Position numbers and translations under genes: made by a program | The notes under the pieces: generated by a model | Told to the model about the DNA's origin: nothing | What the model saw: the letters and a program-made list of their open reading frames with translations, nothing else | Databases searched by the model: none | Shown here: piece after piece, positions 59,201-64,000 of the stretch | Layout of the letters: each line of letters starts with the position of its first letter | Position numbering within the stretch: position 1 is the first letter of the stretch | Assembly: GCF_001931485.1 (NCBI RefSeq) | Contig: NZ_MSDV01000075.1 | Location: 1-64,000, forward strand | Length of the DNA stretch: 64,000 nucleotides | Origin: Burkholderia sp. SRS-W-2-2016 | GTDB taxonomy: Bacteria; Pseudomonadota; Gammaproteobacteria; Burkholderiales; Burkholderiaceae | Direction of reading: 5' to 3'

Positions 59201-61364
59201 TGCCGCTCGTCGAAAACGCATTCGCGACGCCGCCGAGCAACGTTGACCCCGCGCTCACAGTAGTCGCCCCGGTATAGGTATTGCCCGCGTTCGACAGCGC
59301 AAGCGTACCGCCGCCCTGCACGGTAATTCCGCCGGTGTTCGCGAGCAGCCCGCTGATATTGAGCGTCTCGCCCGCATTCACGTTCGCGATCGTCGTACCC
59401 GCCAGATTGATGTTGCTTGTCGCCGCGAGCGTGCCGTTGCCCGCGAACTGGCCGCCGCTTTGGACATTGATCGTGCCGACGTTGACGGTGAAGGTGCCGT
59501 CGGTGACTTCCACCGTGCCGCCGCTCTGCACGGTGAAAGTCAGCCCGCGCAGACTCGAACCGCCGCCGCCGCGCACCGTACCGGCGGTGCCGGCGCCGCT
59601 ATTGGTCGTCACCGTGAACACGCCGCCCGATGTATTGCCGTAATTGACGCCATTGGCCAGCGTGAAATAACCGCCGCTGACCGTCGTGTTCGCCTGGATC
59701 GTCGAGTCGTAAGTTGTAGTGGCGCCGTTATCGCCATAGAAAATCGCCTCACCGGCCCCGGCCTTCGTCACGGTCACGGTCGAGCCCGCGATCGACGAGA
59801 TCGGATCGTAGAACTGGATCTGGTAACCGGCATTCGCATTCAGATTCAGGCTGCCCGACGACCCCAGGTAGATCGCATTCGGCGTACCGGTGCCGATGAC
59901 CGGCGCGTAGTTGCCCGACGAGCCGAAGGTCGCACCTTGCCGGTTACCCTGAAACAGGATGTTGTCGGTCAGCGCGCTCATCGTGATCGTTCCGGACTGC
60001 AGATAGATCGCGCCGCCGCTGGTCGATGCATAGTTGTTCAGAAACTGCGTGCCCGACGTGAGACTGACCAGCGCGCCGGACGCGTCGTAGTAAATCGCGC
60101 CGCCGTAGCCGCCGCCGCTTCCGGTGCCGGCCTTCACGACGTAGTTGTTCTCGAAGATCGCCGCCGCGTTGAAAATGTATTGATAGTTGTAGGACGCGCC
60201 GTTGCCGAACGCGCTGATCCCACCGCCATAGGCAATGCCGCCCGAACCGGTCGAGACGATGTAATTGCCGTCGAACGTGACCGGCGCGTTGAACTGCACG
60301 ACCGACGCGCCGCTGCCCGGACTCGTATAGCCGATGTTGATCGCGCCGCCGCGCGGGTTGCCGGAGCCCGTGGCGGACGTATTCACGTAGTTGCCGGTAA
60401 ACGTGCTGACGCCATTGAAGGTCAGTGTCGACGCGCCGCCCCAGATATCGATCGCGCCGCCGAAGTAGGTGGTCGAATGATTGTTGATGAACGCGGTCGT
60501 GCCGTAAAAGGTCATCACGCCCGGGCTCTGGTACATCGAGATCGCGCCGCCATAATTGCCGGTCGTGTTCGAGTCGAACGTGTAATCGCCGTAGAAATTC
60601 ATGTTGCCGGCGTACATCGAAATCACCCCGGCGCCATCGCCGGAAGACACGTTGTTAGAAAACGTCACGCCGTTCGCACCCGTACCGGCGGTGATATTCA
60701 TGATCGTGCTGCCGGTCGTGCCACTCATATAGAAAATATTGCCGAATGCACCTTGCAGCCCGTTGAACGTCACGCTGTTCAGAAACAGATTCGAAGTCCG
60801 CGCGCCCCCGGTGTTATAGAAAAGCGCGGTTCCGGAATTGGCGGTTTGCCCGAAATTGATGTTCGACAGCGTGACCGAATTCTGGTCGATACTCGAGGCG
60901 TTGTACGCAATGAGGTAACTACCGGCGCGCGTAACTGTATTGCCGGCACCGTCCAGCGACAGCGTCGAATGCGCGGCGGTATTCACGGTGATGACAGTAT
61001 TCCAGGTGGCATTCGCGCCAAGGTTGAACTGGTAGTTGGTGGCGCTCCAGTTCGTGCCGGTATTCAGATAGGTCCCGATATCGGTTCCGGCCGGAATGGT
61101 CACCTGCGCGAATGCCGCGGACATGAACGCCATACTCGACGCCTGCGCGAACAATAGCGAGCGCAAAGGGCGGCCGTAGCCGTAATGTTTTTGAAGCGGT
61201 TTTCGAAACACGGCGTATTGCGCGCCGCCATCGGGCGCGTCCGACATACGCGCCGCTCGCTGCCGTGAACGCCGGCCGCGCTTCGAGTACGATGAAACCA
61301 ACTCCGATACGGCAACCCAGCTACCCAACGCCTCATTCCAGATACTGCGATAGGCTCGGTTCAC
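47241..61364 (-). CDS. giant repeat-containing autotransporter adhesin (type Va)
   Basis: A 4707-residue secreted passenger and barrel. ESPR (MNRAYRSIWNEALGSWVAV) and a long signal end near AFAQ (about residue 87). Residues about 90-500 form a polymorphic beta-helix with short GAIxx repeats (GGAIYYDASG, GGAIYLQSGT). Residues about 500-1000 contain autotransporter-associated strand repeats (GGTTIGAGTLIATNG type). Then come nine 367-residue units, each opening GLTWQAGATLGNGTFTLTNA. The last 275 or so residues (from about 4433, VVWTHVFGGWGHMNGDG) are the outer-membrane beta-barrel, ending in MRF. It lacks an obvious protease triad. It converges on the response regulator gene and most likely mediates adhesion or biofilm formation. 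Possible phase or length variation is discussed in the findings. Confidence 0.96.
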   Translation of the reverse strand: MNRAYRSIWNEALGSWVAVSELVSSYSKRGRRSRQRAARMSDAPDGGAQYAVFRKPLQKHYGYGRPLRSLLFAQASSMAFMSAAFAQVTIPAGTDIGTYLNTGTNWSATNYQFNLGANATWNTVITVNTAAHSTLSLDGAGNTVTRAGSYLIAYNASSIDQNSVTLSNINFGQTANSGTALFYNTGGARTSNLFLNSVTFNGLQGAFGNIFYMSGTTGSTIMNITAGTGANGVTFSNNVSSGDGAGVISMYAGNMNFYGDYTFDSNTTGNYGGAISMYQSPGVMTFYGTTAFINNHSTTYFGGAIDIWGGASTLTFNGVSTFTGNYVNTSATGSGNPRGGAINIGYTSPGSGASVVQFNAPVTFDGNYIVSTGSGGIAYGGGISAFGNGASYNYQYIFNAAAIFENNYVVKAGTGSGGGYGGAIYYDASGALVSLTSGTQFLNNYASTSGGAIYLQSGTITMSALTDNILFQGNRQGATFGSSGNYAPVIGTGTPNAIYLGSSGSLNLNANAGYQIQFYDPISSIAGSTVTVTKAGAGEAIFYGDNGATTTYDSTIQANTTVSGGYFTLANGVNYGNTSGGVFTVTTNSGAGTAGTVRGGGGSSLRGLTFTVQSGGTVEVTDGTFTVNVGTINVQSGGQFAGNGTLAATSNINLAGTTIANVNAGETLNISGLLANTGGITVQGGGTLALSNAGNTYTGATTVSAGSTLLGGVANAFSTSGSVAVNGTLDLSQNNLNQTANNLSGSGSVLLGSATLTAVNGATNTTYAGALSGAGVLNKTGTGALTLSGTTSDYSGGTTIGAGTLIATNGAALGSGAVGNAATLQLDFAADSTLANQLTGAGTLNKTSTGVATLTGLNSTQGTVTVTAGTLAFQQNGVFAITGGLTTSGGATTQLGPNSQLTLGGVLTQAAGSTLNVDVGAGNEPLITAASASLNGTLNIASFAGALPTSASALASTEYTLIHTTGGTGDFASFTFVGYVNPVDYLTLGAHRSTDGLDYNAGFGLTWQAGATLGNGTFTLANATDAFNVDAALADQDPSATGWDGTDLTKEGAGTLTLSAQNTYTGTTVVNGGTLATGVADAIAASSAVTVASGATLALNDFSQTLNDLSGAGAVTLGSSAATVLTANNNAATTFAGAISGAGSVDKTGTGALTLSGTSNTYSGGTTVSAGTLVTTNGNALGTGTVTNNAALQLDFASNSTLANTLSGTGSLTKTGAGTATLSAAGSTEGAVSVNAGTLAFAQSGVFSAASYATQSAATTSIGASSQLATTGAFTQAAGSTLNVAIGSNQPAISAATASLAGTLNVTGFTATAPTSASALPGTLYTIVHTTGGITGDFGTISLGGASSTVDYLTLAARASTGGLDYNVGFGLTWQAGTTLGNGTFTLTNAADAFNVDVALANEAASSTGWDGTDLTKAGAGTLTLSAQNTYTGTTTVNGGTLAMGIANAIASSSAVTVNSGATLALNDFSQTLNDLSGAGAVTLGSSAATVLTASNNAATTFSGAISGGGSVDKTGTGALTLSGASNTYSGGTTVSAGTLIATNGNALGTGAVTNDAALQLDFASNSTLANALSGTGSLTKTGAGTATLTAAGSSEGAVSVNAGTLQFAQNGVFNAASFTTQSGATTSIGASSQLATTGAFTQAADSTLNVAIGSNSPAISAATASLAGTLNVTGFTTPAPTSASALPGTLYTIVHTTGGITGDFGTISMGGAASTLDYLTLAARASADGLDYNVGYGLTWQAGATLGNGTFTLTNAADAFNVDVALANEAASSTGWDGTDLTKDGAGTLTLSAVNTYTGTTTVDGGTLAMGIANAIAASSAVTVNSGATLALNDFSQTLNDLSGAGAVTLGSSAATVLTANNAAATTFSGAISGAGSVDKTGTGALTLSGTSNTYSGGTTVSAGTLVATNGGALGTGTVTNNAALQLDFASNSTLANTLSGTGSLTKTGAGTATLSAAGSTEGAVSVNAGTLAFAQSGVFSAASYATQSAATTSIGASSQLATTGAFTQAAGSTLNVAIGSNQPAISAATASLAGTLNVTGFTATAPTSASALPGTLYTILHTTGGITGDFGTISLGGASSQVDYLTLAARASTGGLDYNVGFGLTWQAGATLGNGTFTLTNAADAFNVDAALANEAASSTGWDGTDLTKAGAGTLTLSAQNTYTGTTTVNGGTLAMGIANAIASSSAVTVNSGATLALNDFSQTLNDLSGAGAVTLGSSSATVLTANNTVATTFSGAISGGGSVNKTGTGALTLSGTSNTYSGGTTVSAGTLIATNGNALGTGAVTNDAALQLDFASNSTLANALSGTGSLIKTGAGTATLTAAGSTEGAVSVNAGTLAFAQSGVFNAANFTTQNGATTSVGASSQLTASGAFTQAAGSTLNVTLGSNAPAISAASASLNGVLNIAGFVSDQPASASALPGTQYTIIHTTGGVTGDFSSISLGGATSTVDYLTLAAHASADALDYNVGFGLTWVAGATLGNGTFTLTNATDAFDVDVELADAAASATGWNGRDLTKEGAGTLTLSAVNSYTGATTVNGGTLAMGIADAIASSSAVTVNSGATLALNDFSQTVNDLSGAGTVTLGANASTVLTANDAADTTFSGVIGGAGSIDKTGAGALTLSGTSNTYSGGTTVSAGTLVATNGGALGTGTVTNNAALQLDFAGDSTLANTLTGTGSLTKTGAGTATLSAAGSTEGAVSVDAGTLQFAQSGVFNAASYTTQSGATTGIGASSQLVTSGAFTEAAGSTLNVAIGSNQPAISAATASLAGTLNVTGFTATAPTSASALPGTLYTIVHTTGGITGDFSSISLGGAASTVDYLTLAARASADALDYNVGFGLTWQAGTTLSNGTFTLTNAADAFNVDVALANQAASSTGWDGTDLTKEGAGTLTLSAQNTYTGTTTVNGGTLAMGIANAIATSSAVTVNSGATLALNDFSQTLNDLSGAGAVTLGTNASTVLTANNTAATTFSGAISGAGSVDKTGTGALTLSGTSNTYSGGTTVSAGTLVATNGNALGTGAVINNAALQLDFAGNSTLANTLSGTGSLTKTGAGVATLTAAGSTEGAVSVNAGTLAFAQSGVFNAASFTTQSGATTSVGASSQLATTGAFTQAAGSTLSVTVGSNSPAISAATATLNGVLNIAGFTTGAPGSASALPGTLYTILHTTGGITGDFSSITLGGASSPVDYLTLAAQRSADTLDYNVGFGLTWQAGATLGSGTFTLTNATDAFNVDVALANQAASSSGWNGTDLTKAGAGTLTLSAVNSYTGTTTVNGGTLAMGIANAIASSSAVTVNSGATLALNDFSQTVNDLSGAGAVTLGSSSATVLTANNTAATTFSGAISGAGSVNKTGAGALTLSGTSNTYSGGTTVTAGTLVATNGNTLGAGAVTNNAALQLDFAGDSTLANTLSGTGSLTKTGAGTATITATGSTEGAVVVNAGTLAFAQNGAFNAASYSTQSGATTSIGANAQLAISGALNELAGSTLSVSVGTNSPAISAATATLNGALNIAGFTGSVPGSASGLPNTQYTILHTTGGITGDFTSITLGGASSPVDYLTVAAQRSADSFDYNVGLGLTWQAGTTLGNGTFTLTNATDAFNVDVALADQAASSTGWSGADLIKAGAGTLTLSAQNTYTGGTAVNGGTLAMGIANAMASSLAVTVESGATLALNDFSQTLNNLSGSGVVSLGSSAATVLTANNTGATSFSGSISGAGSVDKTGAGELILTGTNTYSGGTTVTAGTLLATNGNAVGTGTVTNNAALQLDFATDSTLANTLSGTGSLTKTGAGVATLSAAGSTQGSVSAAGGTLEFAQDGVFNASDYTTQSGATTSFAGDSQLAVSGAFTEAAGSTLNVTLGSNNPVITANSATLAGVLNIAGFAADAPSSASALTSTRFTIVNTTNGITGDFSGITLGSAASPVDYLVLATGVTGRTLDNLNYTVGFGLAWQAGSAQGNGTFTLAHASDAFNVDVALADQAASATGWNGIDLTKAGAGTLTLSALNRYTGTTTVNGGTLAMGIANAIATSSAVTVNSGATLALNDFSQTVNNLSGAGAVALGSSSATVLTASNSADTTFSGTMSGAGSLSKTGAGALTLAGANTYSGGTLISEGTLIGSAASFGSGSIMNYGALVIDQPANVALANVLNGTGTFTKTGAGSLNLTGENMLTGATTVAAGRLAVNGSMVRSNVTVQNGATLGGNGTVGPTTIQSGGTIAPGNSIGTLTVNAGFVQAAGSIYQVELDPTSTSSDRIHVNGSAAIGQGAVLDVVKYNPGEYSAASTYTVLTATGGVSGAYTLTGATSGAFYDLVASYDANNVYLKAYRTRYFVDAAGTPNQRATAGGLDRLDDSNALKVAVAALTNDAEARAAFDQLSGEIHASVKSALLDDSRYVREVAIDRVRQSFCLPGGSGSSANPIATAQLSAAPSTAGGECALREGEPVVWTHVFGGWGHMNGDGNAATLRQNTGGFLMGADALVAQRWRVGALAGYSGTNMNVDDRSSSASSNNYHVGVYGGSQWGALGVRAGAAYTWHSIDTTRSPVLTGYSDRLTAGYNAQTVQVFGDVGYRIPLRQMSLEPFASLAYVNLHTDAINEQGGLAALHASSSNTDATFSTLGIRQSIDVALRNGTLMTASATLGWQHAFGDVVPVSALAFAGGSAFDIAGVPIARNAALVEAGLDFHVTRNASLGLTYRGQFGSGTTSQYVQGSLKMRF
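48890..58341 (-). repeat. nine 1101-bp repeat units in the giant autotransporter
   Basis: Anchoring on the codons for TWQAG, successive units start at 58340, 57239, 56138, 55037, 53936, 52835, 51734, 50633 and 49526. That gives seven consecutive spacings of exactly 1101 bases and a last one of 1107. Bases about 55100-55640 and 57302-57842 are almost identical at an offset of exactly 2202. A diverged partial unit lies N-terminal, at about 58350-59290. Confidence 0.95.
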
Positions 61365-62020
61365 AAGTATCCCCTATGCAAGTTGATAGGACATCGCACT
61401 ATTTTTGGGTTGATTTTCAGATGGTTTTATCCTATTACGGCATCTGAATTATCGACATGCCGGAAAGAATAGCGCATCGCCGTCGGCATGAATACGCGTT
61501 TCTCCTGCCCGCACACAGCGTGAGTCGCGGCATTGACCGGCAGGCGGAATCCGCCTCTTCGGCACTTACGAATCGGCGTATGCGCCGGCATTCGGAAAAG
61601 CGCTCCGCCAAGCCTGACAAGCGATCGACGCTGTTAATACGGCATTTACTCCACGTAACCGCCTCCCGCTTCACCGCGCATTACGCATTTGCGTGCTTTG
61701 CACCGATAAGACATTTCCGAATCCGGATTGACCCGATCTCAAACGTTGATTAACCAAACATACGCTTGACCTACTTCAATTTCCGAGTGGTGCGGCATCG
61801 GATATCGGATTCACGACATCATATCCGCGCAACACCTTTTTTTATTCACTAGATTTAACAATTAATCCTATCTTGTCGATACTTTTTTAGGACCTGTCAT
61901 ATAGGCCGGCAGCGCCGGTACGCGGACAATTGCCCGATTCGTCGGCAGCACGTCAGGACCTCATCTCCTCGCATTGCACCTCAACGCAAACGTCCGATTC
62001 AATCTCAGCGACCAACGAGC
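61365..62020. promoter_or_regulatory. divergent AT-rich region between the giant autotransporter and the EAL gene
   Basis: No supported gene in 656 bases; a short open frame at 61457-61753 has no family features. Four TAGGA/TCCTA half-sites occur: 61387-61391, 61430-61434, 61866-61870 and 61888-61892. The first pair is inverted and within 70 bases of the autotransporter start. The second pair lies about 130 bases before the EAL gene. Confidence 0.5.
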
Positions 62021-62845
62021 GTGGACCTCAACATCTTGCGGGCGCTTCCGCGCCCCCTTCCGTCATTGCACAGCGGCGACCTCGCCGGCACCGCCCCGTC
62101 GTTGCGGCAGCGCAATCGCGTGCTGCAGGGTCTCGCGAACCGCGAATTCACGCTCGCGTACCAGCCTATCGTCGACGCGCGCGGCGCCTCGGCGGTCGGG
62201 GCCGAAGCGCTGCTGCGCTGGCACCATCCGGAGCGCGGCTGGCTGCGGCCCGGCGCGTTCATTCAGACCCTCGAGCAGGACCCCGCCATCGCGTGGGAAG
62301 CCACCGCGTTCGTCGTCAAGCAAATCGCCGCCGACCTGAGCGCGCTGCCGGCAACCCGCCGCAACGGCTTCGTGTCGTTCAATGTCTATCCGTCGCAACT
62401 GCTCGGCGGCAAGCTCCGTCAATTGCTCGAAAGCCACTATCTCGCGCGCGGCCATGCGCCCGAGGCGTTGCTGATCGAGTTGCTCGAAACCGAACCGCAG
62501 CCGCTGTGCGACGGCCTCGTCGAAGAAATCCGCCGGCTGCGCGCGCTGGGCTTCAGGATCGCGATCGACGATTTCGGTTGCGGCTCCTGGAGCCTGCTGG
62601 ACCTCGCCCGCATCGAGGTCGACGCGGTCAAGCTCGCGCGCGAACTGCTGCTGCACGTGCCCGCCGTGGGCTCAGCGACCGAGATCATGCTCGGAGCGTT
62701 GCGCATTCTCGACGGCCTGGGCACGCAGGCGATCATCGAAGGCGTCGAGACGCCCGAGCAGGCCGCGTGGGTCGCCGCGATCCCGCGGGCCTGGGCGCAG
62801 GGCTATGCGTTCTCGCGGCCACAACCGGGGCTGCCGAAGCTGTAG
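62021..62845 (+). CDS. EAL-domain cyclic-di-GMP phosphodiesterase
   Basis: A 274-residue, nearly stand-alone EAL domain. The catalytic set appears complete: the EAL-type Glu62 in AEALLRW, Asn121 (FNVYPSQL), Glu153 (LIELLETE), Asp183-Asp184 (AIDDFGCGSW), Lys204 and Glu240/Glu243 (IEGVETPEQ), then QGYAFSRP. It should therefore hydrolyse c-di-GMP. No membrane or sensory domain is present, so control is probably transcriptional. The start is GTG 62021 with only a weak ribosome site. Its position divergent from the giant adhesin fits a role in switching between adhesion and motility; that link is inference. Confidence 0.92.
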   Translation: MDLNILRALPRPLPSLHSGDLAGTAPSLRQRNRVLQGLANREFTLAYQPIVDARGASAVGAEALLRWHHPERGWLRPGAFIQTLEQDPAIAWEATAFVVKQIAADLSALPATRRNGFVSFNVYPSQLLGGKLRQLLESHYLARGHAPEALLIELLETEPQPLCDGLVEEIRRLRALGFRIAIDDFGCGSWSLLDLARIEVDAVKLARELLLHVPAVGSATEIMLGALRILDGLGTQAIIEGVETPEQAAWVAAIPRAWAQGYAFSRPQPGLPKL

Positions 62846-63045
62846 CGGGACCACTCCTTGCAGGGCAACACTACCGGCCGATTCATGTCGGCGGCTGGCT
62901 TGCGCGCGAAACAATGGATCGGAGTTCTGAACGTAATCCGCCCGCCATGTCGCGCTGCTAGAATCAGCCGGCGTCGGCGGCCGCTCATGCGCCGCTCAGC
63001 GGTCATCTGCCCGCCTTCTCTTCGCCCCCGCTCCCGGAGATCAGC

Positions 63046-63480
63046 ATGGAAATCCAGCCCTATCTTTTCTTCAATGGCCGTTGTGAGGAAGCCATTGCGT
63101 TCTATCGTTCGGCACTCGACGCGCAGGAGCTGATGAAGTTGCGCATGAAAGACGCGCCGCCGAATCCGGCGAGGCCTGTGCCGCCCGAACACGCGGACAA
63201 GATCATGCATGCGACGCTCGTCGTCGGCAGCACGCACGTGCTGATGTCGGATGGCGATTGCGGCGAGGGCGGCAACACGGTGCATGCGGGCTTCAGCCTG
63301 TCGGTCACCGTCGACGATCGCGCGGCCGGCGAGAAATATTTCAATGCGCTGGCGGACGGCGGGCAAGTCATGATGCCGTTCCAGCAGACGTTCTGGACCA
63401 GCGGCTTCGGCATGTTGACCGACCGCTTCGGCGTGCCGTGGATGGTCAACGTGCGGGATCAGCAAGCCGCGCCGAAGTAG
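63046..63480 (+). CDS. VOC-superfamily protein, PhnB/YjdN-like
   Basis: A 144-residue protein of the vicinal-oxygen-chelate fold: MEIQPYLFFNGRCEEAIAFYRSAL opening, IMHATLVVGSTHVLMSDG, and the C-terminal MLTDRFGVPWMVN motif typical of the PhnB/YjdN and 3-demethylubiquinone-methyltransferase-like group. No metal-dependent activity is established for most members. GGAGA precedes the ATG. The preceding 200 bases hold no gene. Function unknown. Confidence 0.9.
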   Translation: MEIQPYLFFNGRCEEAIAFYRSALDAQELMKLRMKDAPPNPARPVPPEHADKIMHATLVVGSTHVLMSDGDCGEGGNTVHAGFSLSVTVDDRAAGEKYFNALADGGQVMMPFQQTFWTSGFGMLTDRFGVPWMVNVRDQQAAPK

Positions 63481-63519
63481 TCTTCGCGATTTCGGCCGCC
63501 AGGGATCGAACCGTCAGTC

Positions 63520-63897
63520 CTACTGCGTCGACGACGCGCCGCTCGCCGGCGTGCCGTGCACCGCCGCCGCGCCGCTGACCGCCGGCGTCGCGCTGGCCGC
63601 CGCACCCGCCCCGCTGTTCGCGCGATTGGCCGCATCGCTGTCGCCCGGCGTGCCCCTCGCGCTCGCCGAATTGCTCATGACGCCGCTGCTGCCCTGACTC
63701 AGCGGCTGCCGGCCGATATACGCGGACCCGCGTGCCTGCCGCGCGCTGACACCTCGTGATACGCCCCAGCCTCCGCCGCCCTGTCCGGCTTGCTCCGCCG
63801 TCCATGTCACGGGCCGCCCACTATGGCAATAAGCGCACGGACACGCTAGAGTTGCCGACAAACACGGCAGGCGACCCGCCCGCGCCCGTGCAGGCAA
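63520..63897 (-). CDS. hypothetical Ala/Ser/Gly-rich protein
   Basis: An open frame of up to 125 residues, TTG start. The C-terminal half (GVMSNSASARGTPGDSDAANRANSGAGAAASATPAVSG) is low-complexity and resembles tails of small exported Burkholderiales proteins. The N-terminus is not a clean signal peptide and no Shine-Dalgarno is obvious, so the start is uncertain and the gene may not be real. Confidence 0.35.
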   Translation of the reverse strand: MPARARAGRLPCLSATLACPCAYCHSGRPVTWTAEQAGQGGGGWGVSRGVSARQARGSAYIGRQPLSQGSSGVMSNSASARGTPGDSDAANRANSGAGAAASATPAVSGAAAVHGTPASGASSTQ

Positions 63898-63968
63898 GGT
63901 TTTGCGTAGTGAGTCACAACTCGTAAGTCAAACGAATTGAATAACGCCGCACTGCCAAGGGGCAAATA

Positions 63969-64000
63969 ATGACGCCACCCGAAACACTCGCCGATCGCAG
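63969..64000 (+). CDS. start of a gene running off the window
   Basis: ATG 63969 (MTPPETLADR) is preceded by AAGGGG about six bases upstream, a good ribosome site. Only ten codons are visible, so no function can be assigned. Confidence 0.45.
   Translation, partial: MTPPETLADR

Noticed and set aside
49485..61157. Many plus-strand frames opposite the giant autotransporter
   Set aside because: They repeat at 1101-base intervals together with the autotransporter units and have no family features.
61457..61753. A 98-residue plus-strand frame upstream of the EAL gene
   Set aside because: His/Arg-rich without domain or good ribosome site, in a region better explained as divergent promoters.

Overview
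The window is GC-rich DNA with the gene content and codon use of a Burkholderiales bacterium, most likely Paraburkholderia or Burkholderia. The pointers are paired DUF2827 proteins, adhesins carrying the extended signal peptide region (ESPR), a LysR/SDR/MFS/split-transketolase catabolic set and a periplasmic catalase paired with an ankyrin lipoprotein. No rRNA, tRNA, CRISPR or intact insertion sequence was seen.

Left part (1-22777, all minus strand). Reading with transcription, a trimeric autotransporter adhesin with a Ser/Thr-rich stalk is followed by two DUF2827 proteins, a TPR-glycosyltransferase fusion, a TPR-only protein and a flavin-dependent halogenase. After a 383-base AT-rich gap comes a lipid/polyketide-type assembly line: an AT-ACP protein, a 2146-residue ER-KS-CLF-KR-DH megasynthase, and a cytochrome P450 whose start overlaps the megasynthase stop and whose Ala-rich tail runs off the window. 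I infer two functional blocks: a surface adhesin with its modification machinery, and a secondary-lipid or polyketide pathway. The halogenase could belong to either.

Middle (23392-41650). A GH28 polygalacturonase-like lipoprotein comes first. Then follow a LysE exporter, a LysR regulator preceded by eight copies of a hexanucleotide, and a plus-strand catabolic run of SDR, MFS transporter and split transketolase ending in a terminator. On the minus strand a GntR regulator, amino-acid-type ABC transporter, gamma-glutamyltransferase and DUF296 protein probably form one gamma-glutamyl-compound uptake operon. A KatB/AnkB-like pair and a truncated IS5-type transposase gene with its own strong terminator follow.

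Right part (41768-64000). A frame-disrupted small secreted protein is followed by a BvgS/EvgS-type tripartite histidine kinase divergent from an RcsB/BvgA-like response regulator. Next is a 4707-residue autotransporter containing nine 367-residue repeats, then an EAL phosphodiesterase, a VOC-fold protein and small or partial genes. TAGGA/TCCTA half-sites recur upstream of the trimeric adhesin, the giant autotransporter, the kinase/regulator pair and the AT-ACP gene. This suggests, without proving it, one surface-adhesion regulon under this two-component system.
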